Source: a virus
IMG/VR virus record: IMGVR_UViG_3300032296_002238
Coordinates: 1 to 36,783 of that record
DNA: 36,783 nt
Reading direction: 5' to 3' (one strand)
How positions within the stretch are numbered: position 1 is the stretch's first letter; every line of letters begins with the position of its first letter. Below, one piece after another: positions 29,313 through 36,783 of the stretch. Under the pieces are notes generated by a model, which was not told the DNA's origin, ran no database searches, and saw only the letters and a program-made list of their open reading frames with translations. Made by a program: the position numbers and the translations under genes.

Positions 29313-31237
29313 TAGTAATATACGATATAGAAACATTCTCGAACTGCTTTACCTACATGGATTATAATCCTGAGACCCAAGAGGAAAATCTGTTTGTAAT
29401 TTGGGATAAGCAGAACGATACCGATAAATTGGTAGCGTATTTAGAAAAACTAAGAAAAGATAAGTACGGCATGGTAGGCTTTAACAATATTCATTTTGAC
29501 TGGCCTGTGCTGCATTACATATGGAATAGTGATAGGATAACTGCTGAGAAGATTTATAATCGGGCTCAGAGCATAATCAGTGAGGAGAAAAAACAATACG
29601 TAGAAGAATTGATTCCTCAACTCGACTTATTTCTACTCAACCATTATGACAACAAAGCTAGGCGTACTTCACTCAAAGCATTAGAAGTTTCCTGTGGTTG
29701 GGATAATGTAATGGATATGCCCATGCACCATACCGAAACAATCGATGAGCATAAACTGAGCAGACTGATTGAGTATAACCGGAACGATGTCCGCTTCACA
29801 GCACAGTTCTATGCTATGTGCAAGGAGAAGATAGATCTCCGCAAACAGATTGGTAAGAAGTACAAACTCAAGGTCATAAATAAGAGTGATGTAGTTATTG
29901 GAGAGAACATATTTTTGAAGTATCTATCTGAGGCCATGGGTACTAGTATCCGGGAGCTATCTCAGATCAGAGGTAAAAGAGCTGATGTGCCACTGAAAGA
30001 TATCATCTTTCCGTATGTCAAGTTCCGAGACCCAAAGCTAAAGTATCTATTGGGCCTGATGAGACAGACCACAAGTTCGAGCAATTACCTACAGAATTTT
30101 GTAGAAGGTATTGTAACTTCTATGTCCACTAATGAGCTGGCAGAAAAATTCGAGGCCAACAATATCGCTGTTCGCAAGTTAGCTCAGGTTAAGAAAAGTT
30201 TCTCGTTCTCCATCAACTATGCCGGACTCCATTTGGATTATGGAGTAGGCGGTATACACGGCTGCGTTACTCCTGGGGTGTACGAGTCAACCAAAACTCA
30301 TAAGATTCTTGACATCGATGTTAAATCTTATTATCCAAACCTTTTTATTCAGAACAGACTGCATCCCAGGCAGATGGACCAAGATGTTTTCGTCAACGTA
30401 TACAATGACATTTTCAACGAAAGAGTCAAGGCACAGGTTGACGGAGACAAGTTAACTTCCGATGCGTTAAAACTTGCGCTGAACGGAGTATTTGGTAAGA
30501 CAGGATCGGATGTGTCGTGTTTCTATGATCCATTTGTTTTCTTCGCTGTAACGGTTAATGGGCAACTCCTTATTACTATGTTGGTCGAAGCCCTTGTGGA
30601 AGCCGGAGCATCTTTATTACAAGTTAATACCGATGGTGTGACTATCAGTATGCCATACAATTCAGAAGGTCACATACTTGCTGTATGCAAAAAGTGGGAG
30701 CAGGAAACCAAGCTCACGCTTGAATACGCTGAGTATAGCAAAATGATTATTCGTGATGTAAATAATTACATTGCTGTATCGACAAGCGGAAAGATAAAAG
30801 AAAAAGGGGCCTTTGAAACCAAAAAGGATTGGCATAAGGATAATACATTCATGATTATACCCAAGGCTGTGAGAGAATACTTTGTCAATGGAACTCCGGT
30901 CGAAAAAACAATCCGTGAGCACAAAGATATATTGGACTTTTGTGGAAGATACAAGGCCACACCCGGATGGACTGTAGACTTTGTGTATTTGGATGGGACT
31001 CAGGAAAAGAGAGTTAACTTTGGCAAGATATATCGCTATCTTCCTGTTAAATCCGGAGGCACCTCGCTAAAGGTTAATAAGGATGGTAGAGAACATCATC
31101 TTTGCGAAGGATTTCAGACCGTGCCATTTAATCAGATAACTGATTTTGATTGGAATAATTTAAACTTTGCATTTTTTGAATTAGAATGTCAGAAATTGAT
31201 CCAGACTATACAACCGACCCAGCTTTCTCTACTGTAA
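29309..31237 (+). CDS. Family B DNA polymerase (642 aa)
   Basis: Exonuclease motifs are DIETFSN (Asp6, Glu8), FNNIHFD (about 71-77) and YNRNDV (about 153-158). Polymerase motif A is DIDVKSYYPNLF (about 335-346), motif B KLALNGVFGKTGS (about 387-399), motif C NTDGVTI (about 440-446). Size is small for family B, closer to the phi29-type or compact phage enzymes; I see no TPR1/TPR2 insertion that would prove protein priming, and the primase next door argues for RNA priming. ATG 29309 (ATGA overlap) is better than the longer frame from 29246. Confidence 0.93.
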   Translation: MIVIYDIETFSNCFTYMDYNPETQEENLFVIWDKQNDTDKLVAYLEKLRKDKYGMVGFNNIHFDWPVLHYIWNSDRITAEKIYNRAQSIISEEKKQYVEELIPQLDLFLLNHYDNKARRTSLKALEVSCGWDNVMDMPMHHTETIDEHKLSRLIEYNRNDVRFTAQFYAMCKEKIDLRKQIGKKYKLKVINKSDVVIGENIFLKYLSEAMGTSIRELSQIRGKRADVPLKDIIFPYVKFRDPKLKYLLGLMRQTTSSSNYLQNFVEGIVTSMSTNELAEKFEANNIAVRKLAQVKKSFSFSINYAGLHLDYGVGGIHGCVTPGVYESTKTHKILDIDVKSYYPNLFIQNRLHPRQMDQDVFVNVYNDIFNERVKAQVDGDKLTSDALKLALNGVFGKTGSDVSCFYDPFVFFAVTVNGQLLITMLVEALVEAGASLLQVNTDGVTISMPYNSEGHILAVCKKWEQETKLTLEYAEYSKMIIRDVNNYIAVSTSGKIKEKGAFETKKDWHKDNTFMIIPKAVREYFVNGTPVEKTIREHKDILDFCGRYKATPGWTVDFVYLDGTQEKRVNFGKIYRYLPVKSGGTSLKVNKDGREHHLCEGFQTVPFNQITDFDWNNLNFAFFELECQKLIQTIQPTQLSLL

Positions 31238-31533
31238 TATTAAACATTCCACCCCATGGAATTGATTTAAGGGTTATCCTCCGGGCTCTCCGGTATGAAT
31301 TGCTGCATTCTAGATTAGCTTTTAGCTACGATGTAAAGCATCGTTATCAGATTGTCATACCCACACTAAAGAAAAGGTTTAGAACAAAGTATAAAGATGG
31401 TTATATTGAAATGAGAACAGCTTCTCGAATGGTACGCATACCAGCACATATTGAGAACAACGAAATCTCCGATAGAACTATCGATATAATGTGTGCCTAT
31501 TTAGAGTTGTGGCAGATAAATTATCGTTTATGA
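31186..31533 (+). CDS. Hypothetical protein at the end of the early operon (115 aa)
   Basis: Not recognised. Begins inside the end of the polymerase (52-nt overlap). Basic middle (RYQIVIPTLKKRFRTKYKDGY) and a helical end. Its stop overlaps the convergent terminase stop by six bases, so the two transcripts run into each other with no terminator. Confidence 0.68.
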   Translation: MSEIDPDYTTDPAFSTVILNIPPHGIDLRVILRALRYELLHSRLAFSYDVKHRYQIVIPTLKKRFRTKYKDGYIEMRTASRMVRIPAHIENNEISDRTIDIMCAYLELWQINYRL

Positions 31534-33348
31534 TTTTTCTATACGTACTTTTTTCCAAACTCGTACGTACCGACCACCTTGAAATTCGAGAACAGGAATC
31601 TCCTTAGATTCCTGAACTTGAGGTGCTTTCTTTTGGAACTTCTTTACAATATTCTTGTGCATAATCTCACAAGCTACCATAGCATCAGCAATATCCGTAT
31701 TATCTACGAGGTAATTTTTTAAATCTAAAACCATCTCCAAAAACCATATATCTTCGGTATATACTTTTAGGTAATCTATCAGATAAGAATTACCTCTCTC
31801 AGCCGTAATATCGTTTTTATAATAGCCAACAGAATCATCGTCCTTCCAGAATCCTTTGCCCAGGAAGATAGGTTTCTTTGCCAACAAATGTATCTTACCG
31901 GCATCCTTGTATTTCTGTTTAACTACACCACCCCGGTTAATTTCTATCATGGCTACTGCGTTATTGTAGTACTCCTGCATGAGAATCATATTGTTGACAA
32001 TCTGATCCGGATCTGAGTCCCTTTCGGTATAGTATGCCACATACCTATTGGTATCAATATCTTTAATTACTATACATTGTTTAGAACCATCTCCCATATT
32101 TTTTGAGTTAAACGGAATAGGGTCAATCCCTGCAATGTAGGTGTGGTCCGGATGAGGATTTTCTAAAAAATGCATTGCACTAGATGCGTCAGCCTTTTTA
32201 ATTATCTCCCCGGAGTAATCTCTCAGCAGATAGGATCTATCGATCGGAGGCCGGGATGATAAAATAATTCTCTCCTGAGTGTCCAATTTATCCATGATAA
32301 CCTTAGGGAAAGCACCATGCCCACTAACCGAGAAAACTTCTTGAATCTCGAGGGGGTACTGTTTGATAAATGAGTTCAGATAACTTTTATCCTCTAATTT
32401 ATCTAGCGTGTCCCGGGTCTTCAATATCCATTCGGTTGCAGCTTTCTCATCGCTATACCCATTGGGACAGAAGTTTAGAATGCGCCCTGTCTCCTTGCCA
32501 TTCGCATCGAGCTCCGGGGCTTCCATGATTCCTTGGTTACCAGGAAGAAAGATAGTAAGAATCTTTAGAGCATCAGCATTATCCCACAACGTCTTAGCTA
32601 ACTTCTGTCCGATAGATGTAGCTTCACCGGCACTACCACCGATTACAATCGGGGCTACCTTGATAAAGCCAGATTTCGTACTAGCTTGAGCTGATTTGTA
32701 AACCTGGTCAGCCTTAGGATGCAGCATACACTCGTCAATGAAAATGTGCATGGCACGATATGCCTCAAACGCTGTAGGAGTATCGACAGTTTCTTTTGTA
32801 ATAATCTGGGAGTCCAAGCCGGTAACAGAACCTGTCTTAGTATCTCTTCTGCCGAGGTGCAGATAACCTTCCTGTCGAGTCGATACGATACCGGGCTTGG
32901 CATACTCATCGAACTCGTCATATACTACACGAGTCTTATCTTTAAATAAAGCTGTCAGACGCTGTTTATCGGCAGAAGTAATTAGAGATGTTGAACCCGG
33001 ATTGGTCATTGCAATCCATAGTGGTATAATGCCACCAAACACAAACGAGAGACCAACTTCTCGCCTTTTAGTTACAAACAAATCATGGTTGGTTCTACGG
33101 GCTTCCATATAACCCTCGTAGATCAGCTCATCTATATCTCGCCAGACCGGTCTCTTTTTGAAACCCCTGGCATCTTTTACAAAGCCTTGAGTCAGAGCAA
33201 AGTAATGAGGTCCGGTTAGCCCGAAGCGACCATTGATCCAATACTCACGTTCTTGTGCCCACCATTTATCCTTCTCAGATTTGGTTGCGTTGGGGCTCAG
33301 ACCATACTTGGCAAACCATTCATCATATACAAATTTACTCTTCTTCAT
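31528..33348 (-). CDS. terL: Terminase large subunit (606 aa)
   Basis: The packaging motor that translocates DNA into the head and cuts concatemers. The ATPase part has a Walker A-like TKRREVGLS (about 91-99), and Walker B MHIFIDE (about 208-214). The nuclease part begins at AGIDPIPF (about 391-398, first catalytic Asp), then AMIEINRGG (second acidic), and ends with DNTDIADAMVAC carrying the final Asp. Size and order fit. The start overlaps the upstream gene by four bases. It contains CTGAGNCCC copies 32013 and 33292. Confidence 0.92.
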   Translation of the reverse strand: MKKSKFVYDEWFAKYGLSPNATKSEKDKWWAQEREYWINGRFGLTGPHYFALTQGFVKDARGFKKRPVWRDIDELIYEGYMEARRTNHDLFVTKRREVGLSFVFGGIIPLWIAMTNPGSTSLITSADKQRLTALFKDKTRVVYDEFDEYAKPGIVSTRQEGYLHLGRRDTKTGSVTGLDSQIITKETVDTPTAFEAYRAMHIFIDECMLHPKADQVYKSAQASTKSGFIKVAPIVIGGSAGEATSIGQKLAKTLWDNADALKILTIFLPGNQGIMEAPELDANGKETGRILNFCPNGYSDEKAATEWILKTRDTLDKLEDKSYLNSFIKQYPLEIQEVFSVSGHGAFPKVIMDKLDTQERIILSSRPPIDRSYLLRDYSGEIIKKADASSAMHFLENPHPDHTYIAGIDPIPFNSKNMGDGSKQCIVIKDIDTNRYVAYYTERDSDPDQIVNNMILMQEYYNNAVAMIEINRGGVVKQKYKDAGKIHLLAKKPIFLGKGFWKDDDSVGYYKNDITAERGNSYLIDYLKVYTEDIWFLEMVLDLKNYLVDNTDIADAMVACEIMHKNIVKKFQKKAPQVQESKEIPVLEFQGGRYVRVWKKVRIEKS

Positions 33349-33668
33349 TTGCGGCTTTTAACCCTGTCCAGGAATGAAGCATCATCATCTTCTTTCTGTT
33401 CCTCAGGGTATGCTTCTAGCTTTGCAAGTTTTAAACTTTTATTAATTTTATCTCCTGCCTGGAGCAGTTGAAACAGACCTTTCTGATAAGCATCATCTAG
33501 ATCCAAACTCTTATCCTTAACGGAGTCCATTAATTGTTTCGAGGCCGACACAAGAGTCGCATAGAAATCCTTAGCAGGATCAAAATCTTGCAGTTTAAGT
33601 CTTTCAATCGCATCGTCTTCACTCAGCTTATTTACTCTTAGGAACTCCGAGAGTTTTTCTAAGTTCAC
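33345..33668 (-). CDS. Probable terminase small subunit-like protein (107 aa)
   Basis: Directly upstream of the large terminase with ATGA overlap, the usual place for TerS. It is helical and charged (LSEDDAIERLKLQDFDPAKDFYA; then YQKGLFQLLQAGDKINK) with no clear HTH. The frame opens to a TTG at 33731, which would give over 100 nt of overlap with the next gene; GTG 33668, preceded by AAGAAG, is more likely. Call by position only. Confidence 0.6.
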   Translation of the reverse strand: MNLEKLSEFLRVNKLSEDDAIERLKLQDFDPAKDFYATLVSASKQLMDSVKDKSLDLDDAYQKGLFQLLQAGDKINKSLKLAKLEAYPEEQKEDDDASFLDRVKSRK

Positions 33669-33816
33669 TGATTCTTCTTTTTTGTTCTTCAATTTCTTTC
33701 TGAGCTTTGTTTGCCTCGATAGGATTATCAATGGCGGTGTAATACTCCCACCATGACATTAACTTCTGAAGTTTGATAACTTCTTCTTCGATTACTTGTT
33801 TATTGCTTTTAGCCAT
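33628..33816 (-). CDS. Small coiled-coil protein (62 aa)
   Basis: Helical throughout with Lys/Glu heptads (EVIKLQKLMSWWEYY; KAQKEIEEQKRRISELRK). Overlaps the TerS-like gene and, by 25 nt, the upstream gene. Could be a packaging accessory. Confidence 0.65.
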   Translation of the reverse strand: MAKSNKQVIEEEVIKLQKLMSWWEYYTAIDNPIEANKAQKEIEEQKRRISELRKTLGVPKSK

Positions 33817-34160
33817 TGTTGTAAGTCAAAATTAATTAAGTCTCCTTCTTCTACATTATATCCAAGGGACTGATAAAATCGTACCAAATTTGATAATGTC
33901 AGCAGCTGATCTACTGTTGCTGTATTGCATATCCGGTATTCCTCGTCCACACCACCAATCAAGGCGATGTGTATATCTGAGGCCGAAGGAATAAGAACGT
34001 GCATATAGCCTTGTTCAGTAATACAATGCGTAAAGAAGGGTGTTCTTCCCAGACCTCCGATATGGAATGTCTCAGTAGATAACCTTGTTCTTGCCTTTTC
34101 ATGGGCATGGACCTCGCTGGGTCTCAGTGTAGGTTTTGAATATGTCCAATAGATTTTCAC
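33792..34160 (-). CDS. Hypothetical protein (122 aa)
   Basis: Not recognised. Mixed alpha/beta: KIYWTYSKPTLRP at the start, YMHVLIPSASDIHIALIGGV in the middle, LSNLVRFYQSLGYNVEEGDL near the end. No signal peptide. It overlaps its neighbours by four and 25 nt. CTGAGNCCC copy 34119-34127. Confidence 0.68.
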   Translation of the reverse strand: MKIYWTYSKPTLRPSEVHAHEKARTRLSTETFHIGGLGRTPFFTHCITEQGYMHVLIPSASDIHIALIGGVDEEYRICNTATVDQLLTLSNLVRFYQSLGYNVEEGDLINFDLQQWLKAINK

Positions 34161-34411
34161 CTTTTATATTTAATTTTCAGTAGTATCAGATAACCGATTA
34201 AATCGGTAATTGTATCTTCTGTTTCATCTTCCTGTAGGTTTTTTAATCTATTCAGTTTATCATCTATTCTTACTTTCAATTGTTCTGTGGCATCGCTCTT
34301 AGCAAAAATACGCACAGGATTCAATGCTGAATCTCCATACTTACGGTTCTTCTCTAGCAGCAACTGCTTAATTTCATTACAAGTGTTTTCGATTTCTATT
34401 TGAGTATTCAT
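34157..34411 (-). CDS. DUF1599/nucleotide-modification-type small protein (84 aa)
   Basis: LLLEKNRKYGDSALNPVRIF (about 18-37) and EDTITDLIGYLILLK (about 65-79) match the all-alpha MazG/DUF1599-like type, known in phages next to nucleotide-metabolism or base-modification genes. A second reading as a plain hypothetical helical protein is possible. ATG 34411 is chosen because it overlaps the upstream stop as ATGA; the frame stays open to 34438. Confidence 0.7.
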   Translation of the reverse strand: MNTQIEIENTCNEIKQLLLEKNRKYGDSALNPVRIFAKSDATEQLKVRIDDKLNRLKNLQEDETEDTITDLIGYLILLKIKYKR

Positions 34412-34845
34412 AATTCTTCTGGTGGCACAAATATACATAATTCTTTTGGAACACGATAAAAAACATCTGTACGTTTTCTGTATTGTGTATTTATCCTTAG
34501 AATTTGTTTATACTTTTCTTGAAATATAATATTGCTATCGCACATTAGTATAGCTTTGGTCTCAGTACATATAATTACATACCAGAACTGCTCATCTTTC
34601 CATTTCTCTTTTCGCTGCAAAAAGGAAACAGTATCAAAGTTGAAGTCTTCCATATTGGTCCACGGTCTGAGAGATTTCATCTCCACTTCCCACCGGTACA
34701 CTTTGCCGTCTTTCTCAGAGAATAGATCAATACCATACTTATCCTCATTCTCTTGAATGTGATGGCCTTTTTTGACTAGGAATGCTTTTAATAATTCCTT
34801 GCCTTGGTTGTCGCTTTTATCGAAAAGCGTTTGAACAAAATTCAT
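34408..34845 (-). CDS. PD-(D/E)XK-like protein, putative nuclease (145 aa)
   Basis: GIDLFSEKDGKVYRWEVEMKS (Asp near 40, Glu-x-Glu-Met-Lys near 54-58) matches the D...(E)xK core of restriction-endonuclease-like folds. The rest has strands and Trp/Lys-rich helices. Only the core pattern is visible, so activity is uncertain. Roles in recombination, packaging or anti-defence are possible. Confidence 0.65.
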   Translation of the reverse strand: MNFVQTLFDKSDNQGKELLKAFLVKKGHHIQENEDKYGIDLFSEKDGKVYRWEVEMKSLRPWTNMEDFNFDTVSFLQRKEKWKDEQFWYVIICTETKAILMCDSNIIFQEKYKQILRINTQYRKRTDVFYRVPKELCIFVPPEEL

Positions 34846-35279
34846 CTACGAGATATAAATACGGTTGTAATTACGCCTGTAGTAAAGGCGATTAATATGA
34901 CAATCCAATTCCACTTCTTTGTCTCTACCACACGCCCGGCAGTTTTAACTTCTATCCGGGTTGTATCACGATAGATAAAGGTGTCAGGTTTGATTCTTAC
35001 TGTGAACTTATCTTTGAACTTTACGATTACAATCTTTTTGGTCTCAATCATTGTATCGTTCTTGATTATAAATGAGTCCCTATACTCAGGCACAGGGATT
35101 CTCAATTCCTTGACGAATGTATCACGATATACAATGGTATCTAAGGTAACACACTTAGGGTGATTTCTTAAAAAACGATTACATCTTTTCTGCGAGTCAC
35201 AGGACGAGATTGCCAGGGCTATCAGAATACCAATTCCGATGAGGATAATTCTGGCTAGCTTCACGCTTATCTTTTTCAT
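34842..35279 (-). CDS. Probable unimolecular spanin (145 aa)
   Basis: The N-terminus is a lipoprotein signal (basic MKKISVKLAR, hydrophobic run, lipobox AISSC, Cys about 27). The centre is beta-rich with repeated YRDTFxxE/YRDSFxx/YRDTTRxE elements (from about 50). The C-terminus has one membrane span (WIVILIAFTTGVITTVFI, about 124-141) and SRR. Lipoprotein at one end and transmembrane helix at the other is the hallmark of u-spanins, which fuse inner and outer membranes at lysis. A TATATTTG box ends five bases before the ATG. Confidence 0.72.
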   Translation of the reverse strand: MKKISVKLARIILIGIGILIALAISSCDSQKRCNRFLRNHPKCVTLDTIVYRDTFVKELRIPVPEYRDSFIIKNDTMIETKKIVIVKFKDKFTVRIKPDTFIYRDTTRIEVKTAGRVVETKKWNWIVILIAFTTGVITTVFISRR

Positions 35280-35284
35280 GAGCG

Positions 35285-35292
35285 CAAATATA
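35285..35292 (-). promoter_or_regulatory. -7 box TATATTTG before the spanin gene
   Basis: A perfect TAnnTTTG box on the minus strand, five bases before the ATG at 35279. The -33 position carries no TTTG, so strength is uncertain. It lies just beyond the terminator of the reductase gene, as expected for a new transcript. Confidence 0.55.
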
Positions 35293-35295
35293 TAT

Positions 35296-35328
35296 AAAAA
35301 ACAAGGGATCGCATAATGCGACCCCTTG
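35296..35328 (-). terminator. Terminator of the ribonucleotide reductase gene
   Basis: CAAGGGATCGCA (35302-35313) pairs with TGCGACCCCTTG (35317-35328), 11 of 12 pairs, loop TAA; on the minus strand it is followed by six T (35296-35301). It lies 61 nt past the stop at 35389. Confidence 0.88.
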
Positions 35329-35388
35329 CAAACCTAATAACAAAACTATGAAAACACATAGGGGCACAAAACAAACCCCGGTACAAAT

Positions 35389-36783
35389 TTATATAATTTC
35401 ACACGCTCCACCAGCACAGGCAGCCTGATCCGACAAATTTGTATTGTCCGAAACCTCTACAATCTTAGTCACATCAAGGCCTTGTAAGTTTTCCACAAGT
35501 TTTACATACTGCTCTTTTGTGATGGTTTCAAACGGTGTTTGTTGATATGAACCCAAATCTTCTGGAAGGAAAGAGAGACCATTATAATGATCTTGATTTT
35601 CCCACAGCCATTCTCCTACCTCTTTCCACTCATCATTTTTGATTGTAACAGTAGCAGATACGTTATGCGTATTGTTTCCGCTAACATGACCAGGCTTAAT
35701 CCACTTGTTATGCAAATTTTTAACACGCTCAAGGAATTGAATAGCGGTCTCATCGCTGCGAGTTATAGCACCTTCGGGAGCAGCTACAGGAATAGATACT
35801 ACCGCCTGGCTCTGTGGCTTCATTACATCGTCCTCAATGAGCTCAGGATGATAAATGGATAGGTAGGTATAGATAGCTTCATTTTTGCCCACACGCATTC
35901 TGCGGATATAATATTTGTCATGCCATGCGTGAACCCCGGAAGAAGTTCCCAATACCAAAGAAGAGGTTCCTGATGGTTTAACACACGTTACCCGGGCAGC
36001 AGGATTGATACCGATCCTCTTAGCCATGATTATATTGGTAGCTACAGCGTACTGTGCTGCCTCTTCAAGATTCAACTTATCAATAGCACCACTTGCAATA
36101 CCGGTCATACCAATGCCGAGCAATGCTTCTTTCTCTGTTGTCTTCTTCCATATGCTTCTAAGGTAATGGAAGTCTGTGTAGCTAGCCTGTAATGTACCGA
36201 TAACTGAGGCCCAATGCACACGATTATTCAAGTCTGCCTGGTCTGCAATATCACTAGCATTTACCTCTACCAAATTACAGAACTGAAAAGGTTGCAGAGC
36301 AATCTCACAGCAAGGGTTGGTGCCCATATTCTCATCGTTAGAGAAATAGAAACCAGGCTCACCGCTATTACTGAGTTCAACCTTCTTCCACAGATCTAGG
36401 AACATTTCTTTAGTCACCGGACCATTACGCAGAATCACTGCACTATTATTAGCCCTGCCACGCTGAGGATTTACTTCCCACCAATTGCCAAACTTACAGG
36501 TCAGCATATCTTCATCATCATGATCAAACAGGGCAATCATAGCTGACCTACGAATACCGCCACTCAGAACAGCATCAGCAATGTGACACAGAATATCATG
36601 GCAGTCAATAGACGTTAACTTATCTCCATCCTGTTTGCGGTCAAGGATTGCCTCAATGTGCGTTAAGCAAATCTTTAGGGGCTCAGGACCGGGTGCAACA
36701 CCACCAGAAGTGATCAATCTCTCTCCCTTAGCACGTATAGCACGGTAATCAAAAGAGGGCTTCCATGAACTGAGACCAAAATA
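35389..36783 (-). CDS. nrdJ: Class II (adenosylcobalamin-dependent) ribonucleotide reductase, N-terminally truncated by the window edge
   Basis: Converts ribonucleoside triphosphates or diphosphates to deoxy forms. The frame is open to the window end (PSFDYRAIRAKGERLITSGG), so the true start lies beyond. Visible signatures: GGVAPGPEPL (substrate site), NPCCEIALQPF with the thiyl-radical Cys and Glu, CVKPSGTSSLVLGTSSGVH, and a C-terminal CAGGAC pair for re-reduction. PSFDYxAIRxKG and the tail match the monomeric B12-dependent type. Only about 464 residues are here. The enzyme raises dNTP supply for replication. Confidence 0.9.
   Translation of the reverse strand, partial: YFGLSSWKPSFDYRAIRAKGERLITSGGVAPGPEPLKICLTHIEAILDRKQDGDKLTSIDCHDILCHIADAVLSGGIRRSAMIALFDHDDEDMLTCKFGNWWEVNPQRGRANNSAVILRNGPVTKEMFLDLWKKVELSNSGEPGFYFSNDENMGTNPCCEIALQPFQFCNLVEVNASDIADQADLNNRVHWASVIGTLQASYTDFHYLRSIWKKTTEKEALLGIGMTGIASGAIDKLNLEEAAQYAVATNIIMAKRIGINPAARVTCVKPSGTSSLVLGTSSGVHAWHDKYYIRRMRVGKNEAIYTYLSIYHPELIEDDVMKPQSQAVVSIPVAAPEGAITRSDETAIQFLERVKNLHNKWIKPGHVSGNNTHNVSATVTIKNDEWKEVGEWLWENQDHYNGLSFLPEDLGSYQQTPFETITKEQYVKLVENLQGLDVTKIVEVSDNTNLSDQAACAGGACEII

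Larger units (their letters stand above)
426..36686. repeat. Dispersed gapped word CTGAGNCCC (30 copies)
   Basis: Exact copies of CTGAGNCCC or its complement start at 426, 2758, 3115, 5042, 6530, 8635, 9530, 10221, 10325, 10365, 12101, 13206, 13931, 16041, 16932, 17281, 19257, 20831, 22294, 23955, 24970, 26888, 26993, 29370, 30995, 32013, 33292, 34119, 36204 and 36678. N is any base. Thirteen read CTGAGNCCC and seventeen GGGNCTCAG on the plus strand. All but the one at 16041 are inside genes. About two thirds continue with A after CCC. Further one-mismatch copies exist. Confidence 0.9.

Noticed and set aside
1-36783. CRISPR array or diversity-generating retroelement
   Set aside because: No regularly spaced repeats, no reverse transcriptase and no template/variable repeat pair seen.

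Overview
This window is about 37 kb of a tailed double-stranded DNA phage genome, or a prophage of one. The likely host is a member of the Bacteroidales. The host call rests on several upstream sequences that match the Bacteroides sigma-factor promoter (TTTG, about 20 nt, TAnnTTTG), on A-rich rather than strong Shine-Dalgarno leaders, and on many small proteins of the type that recur in gut Bacteroidales phages. That link is inference; no host gene is present. The phage hallmark genes are seen directly: large terminase, portal, capsid and scaffold-like genes, a family B DNA polymerase, a primase-helicase, a lambda-type exonuclease, SSB, RusA, and part of a class II ribonucleotide reductase.

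Layout. Positions 1-5528 (minus strand) are a head-morphogenesis block read as portal, acidic scaffold-like protein, probable major capsid protein and a further structural-type protein, ending in a terminator at 57-95. Positions 5580-7328 hold an HNH protein, a 370-nt structured gap, RusA and two small regulator-like proteins on the minus strand, ending at a divergent promoter pair (7338-7385). Positions 7412-12218 (plus) form an early recombination operon (SSB, exonuclease, HNH, PP-loop protein, a Dps-like DUF5856-type protein) closed by a terminator at 12242-12266. Positions 12265-14450 hold a small minus-strand gene, a folded non-coding segment, a promoter with a cluster of operator-like boxes driving a tiny membrane protein, and a minus-strand pair including a YkuD-type peptidoglycan protein. 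Positions 14451-15567 are 1.1 kb without genes, full of palindromes, homopolymer C/G runs, an alternating CA/CG tract and a perfect DnaA box; this is the best replication-origin candidate.

Positions 15568-31533 (plus) form one long, tightly packed early operon. It opens with two genes that share a duplicated structured leader. It then carries about 20 small, mostly acidic accessory proteins, a DNA cytosine methyltransferase-like protein, a serine recombinase, a DnaA domain IV protein followed by a DnaD-tail-like protein, a membrane-anchored glucosaminidase, the primase-helicase and the DNA polymerase. Positions 31528-35279 (minus) are the packaging block (large terminase and probable small subunit) with a PD-(D/E)XK-like protein, a nucleotide-metabolism-type protein and a probable unimolecular spanin. 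A class II ribonucleotide reductase (minus) runs off the right edge and ends at its own terminator (35296-35328).

The strongest unexplained signals are: (1) a non-palindromic gapped word, CTGAGNCCC, found about 30 times on both strands and in all reading phases, where chance would give about one or fewer; (2) a duplicated RNA-like leader at 15279-15345 and 16123-16188 with paired substitutions; (3) the putative origin together with a phage-encoded DnaA-like DNA-binding protein; and (4) two nested inverted-repeat segments that look like undescribed structured RNAs. All counts were made by eye.
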